From assembly GCA_024362935.1 (NCBI GenBank), contig JANCRA010000019.1:4026501-4090500 (forward strand): 64,000 nt of DNA, read 5' to 3'. Below, one piece after another: positions 13,727 through 26,800 of this stretch. The notes beneath the pieces are model-generated. The model was not told the DNA's origin, did no database searches, and saw nothing but the letters and a program-made list of their open reading frames with translations. Source of the DNA: Setophaga petechia (lineage: Eukaryota > Chordata > Aves > Passeriformes > Parulidae). Every line of letters starts with the position of its first letter. Position 1 is the first letter of the stretch. The translations under genes and the position numbers were made by a program.

Positions 13727-14068
13727 CAAATAATAATGAAGATTTTGTGTGTGAATGGTGTGGGTTGATACAAATTGCTGATTGTTGTAGTATTCAGCAT
13801 TTCAGTATCCCGGTGTTTTGGTCTGAATTTGCAACCCTTAGTTCAGCAGTCAAATAATAATGAAGATTTTGTGTATGCACAGTGTGGATTGGTAAAAATT
13901 GCTGATTGTTGTAACACTTCAGTATCCTGATGTTTTGGTCTGAATTTGCAACCCTTAGTTCAGCAGTAAAATAATAATGCAGATTTCGTGTATGCACAGT
14001 GTGGATTGATACAAATTGCTGATTGTTGCAGCACTGATGTTTTGGCTTAATTTGCAACCCATAGTCCA
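13727..14068 (+). repeat. Minisatellite, about 120-bp unit, 2.9 copies
   Basis: Three tandem units start at about 13727, 13851 and 13968, each with AATAATAATG, then TTTGTGT or TTCGTGT, AAATTGCTGATTGTTG, TGTTTTGG and AATTTGCAACCC. Unit lengths are about 124, 117 and 101 bp. Copies 1 and 2 share long identical runs; copy 3 is shortened between GTTGCAGCA and CTGATG. The 96-residue minus ORF across it is internally repetitive only because the DNA is. Confidence 0.93.
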
Positions 14069-14239
14069 TGGAGTAGAAATACATGCTTTTTTCCCTTTTC
14101 TCTATATGTCCTGGATAAACTTATCTCTTTCCATTTTTCCCCTCTGCAATTTAGTTTTGTATTTGGCACAATAAAAACGTACGTACTGCAGTAAGTTTTT
14201 AGAGCACACAGAAGTCCCGGGTGTAAAGTACTGTTAAAT
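14069..14239 (+). other. SPIDR: Short unique spacer after the minisatellite
   Basis: No feature was recognised in this spacer. Confidence 0.5.
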
Positions 14240-15400
14240 TCCGTGCATGTCACTCACCGCCTGTGTGTTTTATTACAGCTGAAGCTGTGACAGCACAGCA
14301 AAGTGGTATTTCAGCGAAACACAGGGATATATGGCAAAGTCGAGCTGCGTTCAGTCCGTGGGTCAGTCCCTGGGTGAGCAGACATTTCCTGCCTTTATCC
14401 CAGCGTTCCCTGGAAGGCCGAGCTGGGGTTGCGAGAGGGCACACGTGGTGTGTGTGTCTGTCTGTCTGTCCCCGCGCATCCCTGCACACGCTGTTCAGTA
14501 AACAAGCGGGGGAACCGGAGCGGGCTGGTTGGGAGCAGTGCGTTCATTCACACGGAGCAGCTCTTGGAAAGCGCTGCCTTTGCGCAGCCCTGACGTCCGG
14601 GCTGAGGGAAGCGGAGAAGGCAGTATTTATGTTTTCATTAATGCTTTTTATAGCTGCGAGCCAGCTGTAGCTAGTTAGCATTAGCCTAGGACATCTATTA
14701 GCGTGCAGACCTCTTACGCAGGATAAAGGGCTTCTGATGGAAACAGAGTTGTTACTCATGCTCCTCCCGGCTGCGTGTTTACATGGAGGCTGTTTGTGCT
14801 GACATAGGATATATAGGTATATAAATACATTAGAACGTATTAGAACAGCATGCACCTTTCTAACGAGCAAGTTTTCCAGGATTCAAGAGAATTTTGTATA
14901 AGAACTTCTGGTGTAGCTAACGCTGAGATTTGCACCTTTAAATGGCGTATTGCTTGTTTAAGAGCTGTTCTATTTAAATAATGCTACGCAGATGCTAAAA
15001 TTATTTTGTGTTTAGCTTTTAGGCTATATTGTGGATAAGCAGCATTCCTGCAAGTCTTGAACGCACCAGTTTGGACTGTCAGAGTTTTTGCTATGAATGA
15101 TGTAAGTGGCTGGCAGTAGCACAGGGTGAATTGGACCTAAGGATTTGGTCTACAGAAATTGATGGCTCAGCTATCCTTCTATATTGAGGTTTTTCCCAGT
15201 TTTTTTTTTACGATTTTCCCCCCCTCTTCTTCTGGAAGCCAGTTAGTCAGGACGGTATTTAAAAATAATTAACAAAAGTGACTGTGAAAAAGAGAATGAG
15301 GAGGGCACGAGTTTTGTTTTTAAAGCTCCAGTATGACAAGCGCCGCGGTCTCTGGTATTTGCATCAATAAGACAATTTCCTTTCCTGATCAGTCACGGTT
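14240..15400. promoter_or_regulatory. Candidate intronic regulatory block
   Basis: This stretch stands out from the surrounding intron. It is richer in C+G and CpG for its first 400 bp, then AT-rich but non-repetitive. It contains a forkhead-type site GTAAACAA at 14498-14505, an E-box CAGCTG at 14662-14667, a CGCCGCGG patch at 15341-15348 and a perfect octamer ATTTGCAT at 15357-15364. A 135-codon ORF at 14263-14670 has no recognisable product and a low-complexity TCTG run, so I do not call it a gene. The call is an inference from composition and motif density; single motifs occur by chance. It could be a conserved enhancer or an unused CpG remnant. Confidence 0.35.
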
Positions 15401-18400
15401 CCCCTTACAATTCTGACACCTCCATTCATCCAGGCAACCACAGAGATACTTCAAGAAGTAGGAAATTTTTTCTATACTCTGCTTTGCATTTCTGTAGAAG
15501 GTGTGGAATGAACTCAGTGCTTTCTCACAGATGATTTAGTCCTGCTAATAGTTAAAGCTTTGGAATGGAAAGTTTCAGCACTGACTTCCCGCTCAAGTAG
15601 TTTTCTTCTTCTGAAAGTAGATTGTACTGAAGGCCATCATCTCTATTCCTCTTCTTCCCAGGTCTTTTGCCGCTACTTGCAGTGTGTTCTACACAAAGAA
15701 AAGATTCGTTCCGTGTGTTGTAAAACGATCTGAGCATGAATTTCCACTCCTCTTATCTTTGTCACAGTCCCACCAGTTGTCAGTGAGGAACTCTTTTCAG
15801 TCAAGGGGAATTCAGAAAGTTCACTGTAAAAAGCTTTGTTTGCCTCTTTAAGCCTAACCTCATGAAAGTGTTGATTATATCAGCCATCTTCATGTCAGAA
15901 TTATACCTTTATGGTTCACAAAAAGAAGCTTTATAGTGCTATTCTTTTACATCTGCACGACAGAATCTGTGTGTGAAACTGCTGAGTAGCCCCACATGCC
16001 AGTGTAAACTCACATGGTTGAGCTATTGTCTTACCTAGACAAAAAGTAGGGTTATCTCCCAAAATTGAATCACTTCTAATCTTCTGTTCAGATAAATTTC
16101 CTCCACCCATCCATTTAGGTACACCACCCTTAATGATCCACTTGAGAAGAATGTGACAGACTCTTGAAAGCCCTGTGAGGCTGTGGAAGTGCAGCTCATG
16201 AATTATGTGTTCAGTGCCTACAGCCTTAGCCTCAAAACACAGGTGGAAAAACCTATGTTGGCAGTATCTAGACTTCCCTACAGATCGTGTCTGTGATTTG
16301 GTTCTCTTTTGCCATTACAAATGTGGTCAAGGCACAGTTCGTCCTAATTTCAAAGTCAGCTGGTCTTTTGAGGACCAGAAGGATAATTTCTTACTCGTCA
16401 AAATTCAAGCTTTGATGTGCTCACATTCTTCCTTGTAATGCAAACCAGCAAACTTGTGTGGAATGTTTTGCACCGTTCATTAAATCTGCTGGAAGCTTGT
16501 TGGATGTGATCTGATAGAAAACATTTTTGATCATTTTTACTATTCTGCTAAATGCTTCCTAAGCGTTAGGGCTTTTTATGCAGTAGGAAATGACCTATGT
16601 GGTGTCCTCATATGCTGGCCCTTGGGCTTGTTTGGGACTTAGTGTTCAGCCATTCAGGGTCCTTGGTCATTTGTTCCTCATGCTCTTGTGACTGAAACAA
16701 AACCTCTGGGCAAGAACTTAGTTGGAGGAATGTGGGTAATTGGGAAAAGCAGCTTTATCCAACCAAGTTTTCCCACAAAGATGGCTGGGACAGCCAGCGC
16801 CATGCTGCTAGCTTTGGGTGGTGTGGTCACAGATCATTGTCCCAGGTACTGTATAGCCTAAAAAAGCAATGTCTTTCTCCTCCAAATGTTTGGCAAAGGT
16901 GTTTCTAGTGCTTTCTCAAAGTTCATACTTCTGTGTCATCTTTCTAAACACAGCCAAATTTAACATAGCTAAATCTTGACTGCCCAGTCCTTTCCTTGAG
17001 TCACTTGCCAGTTGTCCTTAATTTTTGGGTTTATTATATGGCTAATTTTTCCAACAAGCAAGAGCATGTATGAGGGCAAGGAGGCATTTTTAACCATGGC
17101 AAGACACCTGGTTACAGCATGGATTTTCCCATTCCTCAAATGCTGTCATAGTCTAGGATAGTACATAATTAGGTCCTGTAACAAAGTGAAATCATTTTTA
17201 CTAAATCTGGCAGGAGATTTTTCACTTATTTTTTGGATAGTTTTTTCTGATTTCTTGAGTATTGTCTTTTTCTTGTGTGTTCTGTCCATAGGATCCTAAT
17301 GAGGCACATGATATGTGGGAGGCATGGATAAGAGAGAGATAAAGCTGTAATTTCTGTCATCAGGCAGTACTGGGTTGACAACTACTAATTTTATCTAATC
17401 TATTCACCATATACCTTACTCCTTATACTGAGTAATTGCCAGAAACTCCCTTCTTTGGCCTCTTTGCAAAACATTTAATGCCTATTTTCTCTCTCTGTAT
17501 GTGTCTGCATTGTGTTAGTGTATTTAATATCTGAGAAATAATTCTTTTGTCTGCTTGAAAAAAAGAAATTATTGTCTTGGGGTTCAGATGTACAAATGGA
17601 ATGGATGCTGAAGAAGAGGGAGCTTTAAGGAGGTATTGGAATTGGAGACCTTGTTGGTGTGTTTTGGAAATCTATGCATACACAGTACAAATCACTACAG
17701 TAAAGATAAGGCAACAGAAAAAATTAACGGTGATTTCTGTCTATTATCTTCATGGCCTTTTGTTCTTCACACACACACATTTGTTCCATCCATCTGCTGA
17801 AATTTGCTAAAAGCATGTGAGCAGTCTAAGCAAACTGCTGCATATCTCATGTGCCCAGTGTGACGGGGCATGAACCTTGTTAAGGTTTCTAGACATTCTG
17901 TTGAAGTTGGTACGTGTGTCCATTGAAAAATAAAAGATTATTCATATGGTGCTATTTACCAGTAACAATTTTTCATTTCTGTTTTTATTTGTAAGTACTG
18001 AGTTCAGACTTCAGATTAGTCTGAATTGATGGTCTCTGCTAAGATTAAAGTTACAGTGTCTATAAACCAATTGTCACTTCATGGTTTAACACGGAGAACT
18101 ATCAATTAGAAACATTTTATGTACCAATGACAAACCTAATGTCTGAACTACTCCCTTACTCCCTTTGCCCCCTAGTTATCAGTGACCTCTAATTACCAGT
18201 TTCCTTCACCAGTTAAGTCCCATTTTCTCAATCACCCACATTTAAAATCTAAAAACTCAGATGTGTTTTTTTCTCAGCAATACTTCTGGTTTGAGTCTTT
18301 TCTTGCAATTAGTCCGGCTCACAGGTTTTCTTCATCCTATTGTGAAGAAAATGTTGGCTGACCAGTCTTTTCCAAGTGAGGAAGGAGGAGGGAAGGCGAA

Positions 18401-21400
18401 ATTGGAGGATCATTTCCATACTGGGCGCTTTAGGTGAAGCATGAATGTACTGAAAAGTGTTGAAATCTCGGGAGAAGCTGTAGGCAGTTAGTGAGAGTGA
18501 TGGTCTTGTTGGTCAGCTTCCCATGGGAGTTGGCAGGATGTTGATTGGTAAAAGATGTGTAGGGTTAATTCTTTAAATGAGCAAGTGCTCAATTACTATT
18601 CCAGTCACTGGTTCTCCTGGCTTCTTTCTGCTAAACTATCCTGTAGGGAAGTGGGAAAATTAAAAAGAAATTCAAAGCAAGCCCTTTTTATTATGAAATT
18701 ATGACATTTTTCATGTTCATTTTCAACATAATTAGTTCTGAAAACTCAGAACCTTCAACCCATGCCTGCCACTCCCTTCCTCCACTGCCCCAGAAATGCA
18801 GAAAAATGCAGATAATCACAGTTTCCTTCTTTGCTGAGGCTTACCTGTGTGCGGAATTCTGGAGGAGATGAATGCCAAATACGTGGGGTGCACATTTAAA
18901 CTCTGGTAATTTCCCACAGTAAAACTATTTTGTTATGCTCATCTGAAGGAATTTGAGTTTAGCTAGGGATTAGTAACAGAAACTTGTTCAGTGATATCTT
19001 GTCCGGTATTTTTCCCACCAAATGCTTCTTGAACTACCTTTCATTTTCTGCTCCTGGCCTAGGGACTAAGAGTTCTCTGTTCATCTTCTTAGCAGCAGCA
19101 CTCAGTGGGTGTCACACACTTCCTGACAAACCCCTCGGCTTCTGAGAGAAGGAAGAGAGGGAAGACACCCAGAGTGTGCTTGTGGAGAGGGCAGGAATGC
19201 CAGTGCTGTAGGGGAGTGGAGCAGAGGGGATGTTTGGGTGGTAGCCAGGGTGGCCATGGGGAAATGTGACCCCATGGGAGTCTGCTGTGCTGGCAGGGCT
19301 GAGCGTGTGTGCAGGCACAGCGCGGGAGCCCAGAAAACATGTGGCTCCTGCTGTTGCTGAACCCCATGCTGCCAAATCTCCATGGAGGTCTCTAGTGTGG
19401 GTTCAGTAGCTTCTGGCAGCCGGGGGCTCTCTGCATTGCTCATTTGTCCTTTGGCTAGAACTTGCAAAGTACAGCTCCATCAACAGCTTATCACATGCTC
19501 TGCTCCTCTCCCTGAAGCTCTCCAGTAGCACATGCCCTTTCTCCTTTCCCCTACTTTGTGCACAGCTTAGTGTATGACCTGCTATTTCAGAGCTCCCTCC
19601 GGTTTGCTTGGCTTCTTATGGCATGTAAATGCACTCCCTTCCCAAAGAACTGAAAATCTCTTCTTTTTAAGACCTGACAATTAAGGTGATTACAAAATAG
19701 CTTGAGGGAGAATTAATTCAAGTTACATCACTGGGACCATGCAATGTCTCAGCAAAGACTAGTTCAGCTCACAGAGAAGTGTGTTTGAAAGTATGTGTAG
19801 TGTTTGTGAGCTGGAAACAACCCCTGCCTGTAGGTAGCCTGATATTTTTCCACTATGAAAAATTCTTGTGACCTTTTATTTGCAAAGCTGTTTCAACTCC
19901 ATTGTTTGCTGTGGACGTTTGATGTTCAGAGGGGAATGCCCTCGAGGTGGGAAAATGCCTTGTTTTCTTTGGCAGCGGCTACAGCTGACTCTACCATGGA
20001 AACAGTTGGGGTTGGAAAGGGAGGAGCGGGACAGAGATAAAGGATAGACTTTCCTCCTCCAGCCTGAGAGGTTCATGCCACCCCAAGCAGGAAATATTTC
20101 AAGGTGCAGGACAGAGAGCTGAAGTAAAGCTGTTCCCAAGCCATCCTCCCAAGCAGGGCATAAACCACACTGTTCCATAAACCACTGGTTTCACTGCGAG
20201 GGCATCACATGACACTTTCCATATGCGTGAAGCAACAGGTGGGTGGCACTTACCTGTAGCCTGACCCGGGGCTGACAGAATTCCTCTTTCTTATCCAGCA
20301 GTGGGACTCAAATGTCCCCTGATTCAAACAGTACTTGGTCTGCTCAAGCTGTGGCCTGCTAATACAAATAGACATTCTCTAACCATATGTTGAGAGGCAC
20401 AGGTGCAAAACACTCAAAAGAGATGTAATACCGGATTTCTGCAGAATAAATATGTGTACTGAAAACTGAATGTGTCATCTGTTGATTTCAGAGTACTTAA
20501 CCATATCACCTTCAGATTCTAAACAGGAAGGTTTGGTAAGTTTTATCTATATCTGCTTGTGAATTATAAAAAAACCCCAACAATCCACAAGAACACAATT
20601 TAGGATGTGTGTGGGCTTATATATATATGTTTATATGAATGAATGTTACATATAAATTCTGTGTTTACTCTTTCTAGTCCCATGTTTTTCTCCTAGAGCA
20701 GCACAGCCTGTTGCACTTTTAGTTTTCTGGATCAGGCTGTTCTTTCCATTTTCTGCTGTTTTATCAGCCATGAATTTGTTTTCACAGCACAAACTCAACA
20801 TCTCTATACTAGTTTGCAGCCAGTATATATTTATTAATGGACTTTGAAGTCTTGCCTTTCTCTGTCTCTTTCCCCTACTCGGTGTTATACAATAGGAAGA
20901 GATGAATATTGCTAAATAGTTACTATTAGTTTGCAGAATTGATGTGGCATGTAAAGCAAATAATTACACATCCAAGTAGTACTGGTACTCGCAGCTATTT
21001 CTCCTGCATACGCACATAAGGGATTTACACACTTGTAAGGTCATATTTTGCTTACATAAACGATCTTATCTTCTTGCACCCTGTGCCGTGTGGCATTCCA
21101 AACATTGCAGGGAACGTGAAAAATGTCAGTAGTATATACAAATCATTTTGGCATATGGCATGCACTATAGACCAGTTGCAGAGCATGTGGAATAGGGCAG
21201 TACAGTCATTAGAATTTTGTTCAGGAATCTGTATTTCTTTTTATTTTTTCACATTTAAAGTAGTTTGCTCATCCAGTGTGAATAAAAGTTTTCTCCGAAC
21301 AATTAAAATGAGTTAGGCTAAGGAGGTGCTTCTCTGAAAGGAACTGAGAAATAAAAAGAACCCCAAACAGTAGCATTGGAGGAGGGAAGAGAGTCAAAGA

Positions 21401-21594
21401 ATGTTGGGCAATGTGAGACCATGTTTTAAGAAGTTCTGCTAAAACTGCAACATTGCAGGCGTCACTAACACTCACCCCAGGGTGAGAGCAGAGGGACCAA
21501 CATCTCCTGTTCACCCTGTGGGGAAAACGTAGAGAGAACACTCTGCTTCTTGGATCTCATACAGGAAAATAAATCCCAGAATGTGTTAATCTGC

Positions 21595-21663
21595 GGGGGG
21601 GGGGTGGGGGGGGAGGAAGGGAGGATAGGAAGGAGATGTGGGAAAAGAAGAGGAGGAGATGAA
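21595..21663 (+). repeat. Poly-G and purine-rich tract
   Basis: Ten G, one T and eight G are followed by GGAAGG-type purine repeats to about 21663. It is a low-complexity tract able to form G-quadruplex or triplex structures. Length here may be unreliable because such runs are hard to sequence. Confidence 0.85.
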
Positions 21664-22364
21664 CATTCATCTTATTGTGGTTATAAAGGTGTGCCTAGGA
21701 TACGTTGATGAGGATTGGATTAGGTGGTAATTGAGTAACAATTAATTAATCAGATAATCATTAATTCTGACCAGATAATAAGGGAGGGTAGAAGAAACTG
21801 TGTGTTTAAACAAAGGTGGTTTTAGTTGGGTGCAACTATCTGTTACTTAAGGGGGATGGAGGGAGTGGGCAATTGGACATTGCCATCTTTGTCAAGAAAT
21901 CCTTCAAACACCAATTTAGCCATTTTTTCACAGTGAATTGATCCAAGATTTGGCCCTGTTTCCTTTTTGTCCCATCATCTCCTCTCTGAGAGGTTGTATG
22001 TGCCTTCACTGCTGAAGTCTGTGGGTTGCTGGGATTTTCCCACTGTAGAAACACATCTTGCCATGTTACTCTTTTAAGTTGATACAAACCACCTGCAAAG
22101 AGTAAGTAATTCTTAATAAGTAACTGAATCCTCTCTTGAGTAAAAGAATATTTTAAGCTATCTAGGTGTGTTACAAGTGAAGGGGAGAAGTGAACCCCAA
22201 GTGACGATACTTTTCTCTTATTTAAAAAAAAAACAAGAAACAAACTCTTTAACATGTAGGGGGTTTTAATTCTTGATTGTATTATCAGGGTCTTTTTACT
22301 TTCTTCATATTTTTGCTTCTTGTAACTCTGCTGAAAAATCTTGCTGTAACTGATAGAATGACAA

Positions 22365-22432
22365 AATATTATATATTATAGGAATTATAATATTATATAT
22401 TATAGGAATTATAGGATATATAATAGGAATTG
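22365..22432 (+). repeat. 24-bp AT-rich tandem repeat
   Basis: Two exact units of 24 bp start at 22365 and 22389 (AATATTATATATTATAGGAA then TTAT). A partial, altered third unit runs to about 22432. Confidence 0.88.
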
Positions 22433-25400
22433 AGGTAATTGCATTAAGGGAATACTGAAAAAAATCCTGACAATTCAGTTTCTCCTGCTTTAAAGACTTA
22501 CAGGTAGCTTCTTACTTTAAGTTAGCATAATATAATAATATTAAGCATTTATGAAGGTATTTAAAACTGTCTGGTGATTGCTTTAAAGAGATTGAGAAAA
22601 ATTTGCCGATAGCTTATTGGCATAGTCTTAGGTTGCCTTTATAAAAGAGAGGTTAGGTAAGAAACTGAGGGAAGATACTGCCATTTGAATACTTGAAGTA
22701 ATGATTCATTTAATGCTTTAAACAAATACAGGATTTTTAACTAGCCTATGTTTATTTAGGTCCAGAGTATTATTTATGAGTTGCTTGACATTCCAAAAGC
22801 CAGGGAACAAAAGACTCCTTATACATAATTTTTAAAGGTGTGGCAATCAGGTAGGATTATCTCTTTTACCATGTCATAATGTCTTGATTCTTTGTTAGGG
22901 CATTTTACCCTTTTATTGTTTCCTATAAGAAATATAGTAAGCTACATACAAATAATATTTAAATTTTTAAAATATTACTTAATTTGGCTATATTTTAGAT
23001 ATGTTAGCAGTTAACATAGTTCTGAAATTTTCAATAAAATGAAGTAGAATGCAGCATTTTATCCCTCATGAGTAAGAAATTGCAATTACTGCACCAACTT
23101 TTTTAATAAATATGATTAATATTTGAAATCACATGACTAATAACACCAGCTGATAAATACTCCCAGTTTCTCTGACAGGCAGCAGGTTAACTAGTGAACA
23201 GTCAAAATATGCTACAGGAGGCTTTCAAGAAGAATCAGTTATTTAGCATAGCTCAGTTCCCAGGGAAAAATAGTTTATTCTCCTCCTGTCAGTCTTGTTT
23301 TTTAGTAATTTTATTCTCGCCTCAAAGGCCAAGCTTTATGACATCTTTATGCATAACTGTGGTGACACACCGTGCTGTGAAACTAATTCTACTAAATATC
23401 TGTTGCCTGTTCCTTTGGAAGATTAAATCTTTGGTGTATTGTTTCATTGGACATCTGAGAAGCAAATTTTGCTTTATTGTTACTGACTTCTCCTTTTCTG
23501 GAGAATGTGTGACACCATTAAGGTGATACCACAAAGAGAACTCTTCTAGATGTTTGCATGACATTTCAGGAAAACATACACCCGAGGTTTTGTTATACTG
23601 ATGGTGCCCCAGATTATTTTTGAGCTACATTGGGGAGTTTATAGGAAATTGCTTCAAATACTGGAAGTACTAATAAAACCTTGACCTTACCACAATTGTG
23701 ATAAAGTTTTGAAAATCAACCTCATCTTTGCATGCTGACTGGAAGGAGCTACCATGTTTGGTAATTTTTCAAAGATTTGCCCATTTAGTGCAAACTCTTT
23801 GGACTTTGGTATTGACAATTATTGAGGGATCAGGAGAGGAACACCTTTCCTAAGAAGCCAGGAGCTTCATTTTATAGATATAAGGAAGAGGAGGTAATCT
23901 TCTGTCTTTTCAGTAGCTGAGAATCACATAAAGTTTATAATACAGCAGTGGTATGTGTGTCATTGAATTTTCTCTAGAGAAAGTTTGTATCTGATTTGGT
24001 CAGAGGAGGAAGAGAGCTTTGATATCCCTGGTCCATGTACAGTCAGGCCAGCATGTTCCTGCTTGTTGAGTTAGGATAAGGTTCAGCTCTCTGTACACAC
24101 TGATCAAAACACATCTGATCTAGGTGTTCCTAGGTGTTCCTGTGGATTTCTCATTTAAATGAGTTGTAGTGCTGAAGGCTAAAGCCAGCAGAAATTGCAG
24201 TGCCCACTCAAGCCTCAGACCCCTCTACAGGATGTCTTCTTTCAGTGGGGTGAATAAACTGTGTTTTATATTTGTTTAAAATTCTGAAATCTTCATCAAG
24301 CAGAACATGTTTCATATTTAGAAAGAAAATATTCAGACGTCTTCATCATTCCAAGAGTTCTTTGGAGTAAGAACATTTAAAATATTGTCTCATAAACTGA
24401 ATTGCAGCAAACAGCTCTCAAAGGCTACTGGAGTTCAGTGAGAGGTTTGGGAAGTGGCCAATAGTTATGTATTACATCAGGTGGTGTAATAGGTACCCTT
24501 ATCTTGTAAGTATTTTCACTTCTTCTATAATGCTAAATCTAGGTGCAAGTGTATGTAAGTGACTATAACCTGCATATGGGCTGGACTATTTGGATATCCA
24601 TTTCACATATGGATAATACTATTCCAATCTGAAAATAAATGTAGTAAGAGGTTGTGAATGGTAAATGGCAGAGGAAACACTGGTAACTCAATAGTAAAAG
24701 CCCCAAATGCCTTTCAAAGATGAACATAGATACCTCATTTGCTTTGCTGAATTTTGATAGTTAAAGACCACCTTTAGCATTTTGTGCAGGAGTTGTTTTT
24801 ATTTTTATTTTGCCTGCTACCTTTGTGAAAGGAAATATTTAATAATTTTTTCCCATAAATGTTTACCCGTAGTTCTCCCAAATTAAGAATGTCTCACTCT
24901 ACAGGAATGTGAACTAAAAACCAAATAAAGCTTGTACGCTTCACAACACGGTCACTCGTGCCAATGCTCTGGCCTGTGCTTAATGATGACCCAGAGTCTG
25001 ACAGTTTATATCCATTTGGTTCTTTAAAAACAGCAAACTTGATTTCTTTCCCTTTTTTCCTCTCCCTTTATATCAGCAAGAAAATTTGCTAGGTTTGTCA
25101 CTGTCTCCTTAAATAGGTACTATTTTGGTCATTATGAAAAAAAAAATTAATTTTAATTCCTGCAAGTACGAACTGATAAGCAAAGGAAACAATGTTCATA
25201 ACAGTCCAATTTACCAGCTGATCTACCTCAGTCCAAGGAAAGGAAATACTAAAGTGAATATGTTCATTTGATCATAATAATTTCTCACTCCAATGTATTT
25301 CAAGTGTTGCAGATGTCACTGAAGAATCTTGAAACATTTAAATAAAAGTGATTTACAGGTAGAATAGAAAATGACTACAGTGGACCATTAAATGGCATCC

Positions 25401-26266
25401 ACGTTTGAAGCTTTAGGTAAGTTGAATAAATTCAGTAAACTATAGAGAAGGTACATGAGAAGAAATATGAGTCAGAAGTGTAGTTGGCAGTTGGACACAG
25501 ATTGAAATTTGAGTTTGAAAGCCTGAACTTCACTTCTGAAGTCTGTTTTACATATTCGGTGTTAGTGAACTGATTCTGCTGGAGAAATTAGATTGTGTTT
25601 GTGTGTTTTTGTAGCATACAGTTGTAAATGCACATTGGCAAACTGAAAAGACTAAATAGACTTTAAAATATGCAAAAAAGTAAACTTTTTATAGGGTTTT
25701 AAACATGTTTTCCATTAGACTGCCTTTCAGTGATTTTGAAGTGTTTCTGCTGGTCCTGCTAGGTTAAGCTTACATTTTTAAATTTGCCTGCCTCTTCTGC
25801 AGTTATAAAATTATAATGCAATATTGTTTCTAATGTTACATTGTGTGCTATCATTTGTGTAAATATTTTGTGTAAAAATTATTTTTACAAGTGCTATTCT
25901 TGCAAGAATAACAATCCCCCCAATCTGTGGGGATTCAGACCAATATTTCCATCAAAACCAAGCCAAAAGACAAATGCTTCAGGCAGGAGGATTGTGATGG
26001 ACCTTCAACCAGTGGCAGAAAGCCCATTTGTTTTTATGCTTCATCTTGGGCGTGACAAAATTGTGATCTCTCATTGGGAAATCCATACTAAATTATTGTC
26101 TCTCTCTCTCTAATCTCCTTTGAAATTAATCTGACTCTGTGTCTATCTCCCCAGATTTCCTCACCCCAGTGAGCTGTCTTTTTGCCACTGCATGCCAGGG
26201 TGCCCATTCAGATGAGTTGGGACAGCTGTTTGTGATGCTAAGTCAGCAAACTGATGCCAGAAAAAC

Positions 26267-26800
26267 CCAGAATCATAAAACAGTTTGGATTGAAGGGACC
26301 TTTAAAGGTCATCTAGTCCAACCACCCTGCCTTGACCAAGGGCATATTCAACTAGATAAAGTGTTTCAGAACCCCATCCAACCTGACTTGGAATTTTTCC
26401 AGGGATGTGGCATCTACCACTTGTATGGAAGACCTGTTGCAGTGTTTCAGCACCCTCTTTGTAATAAAAAAGAAAAAAAAATCTTCCATATATCTGGTCT
26501 GAAACTACCCTCTTTTAATTTAAAACCATTACCTCTTTTCCTACCACAACAAAACCAATTGAAAAATTTGTCCCCATCTTTCTTAAAAGCCCTCTTTAAA
26601 TATTAAAAGGCAATAAGGTCTTCCCAGAGTCTTCTCTTCCCCAGGCTGATCAATCTCAGTTGTCTCAGCAGCCTGTGTTCATAGGAGAGGTGCTCCAGCC
26701 CTCTGGTCATTTTTGTAGCCCTCCTATGGAGGGCTGCTTCAACAGGCCTCATGTCTTTCCTCTGCTGGAAACTCCAGAGCTGGATGTAATACTGCAGGTA
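26267..26800 (-). mobile_element. CR1 LINE fragment, antisense orientation
   Basis: Read on the + strand, the sequence is the reverse complement of a CR1 3' end. It starts at CAGAATCATAAAACAGTTTG, continues GGTCATCTAGTCCAACCACC and CCCATCCAACCTGACTTGGA, and ends with the stretch ACTCCAGAGCTGGATGTAAT that belongs to the upper CR1 region. It is therefore a 5'-truncated insertion of about 530 bp on the minus strand. A + strand ORF at 26139-26606 runs through it but is only the antisense of the element. Divergence is moderate. Confidence 0.95.

Larger units (their letters stand above)
15401..26266 (+). other. SPIDR: Giant intron, middle block
   Basis: This is mostly unique intronic DNA. Items seen are a G+C-richer patch at about 19,090-19,440 with overlapping minus ORFs, a G-run and purine tract at 21595-21663, and an AT-rich 24-bp tandem repeat at 22365-22432. 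No exon with both splice sites and a fitting phase was found. The ORFs up to 139 codons lack recognisable motifs. Confidence 0.65.

Noticed and set aside
14263..14670. 135-codon ORF in the CpG-bearing block
   Set aside because: It is low complexity in part (TCTG repeats), with no domain and no codon pattern; openness follows from higher G+C.
19089..19467. Three overlapping minus ORFs in a G+C-rich patch
   Set aside because: Overlapping open frames in different phases are typical of G+C-rich noncoding DNA; no motif was found.
26139..26606. 155-codon + strand ORF
   Set aside because: It is the antisense reading of the CR1 fragment at 26267-26800.
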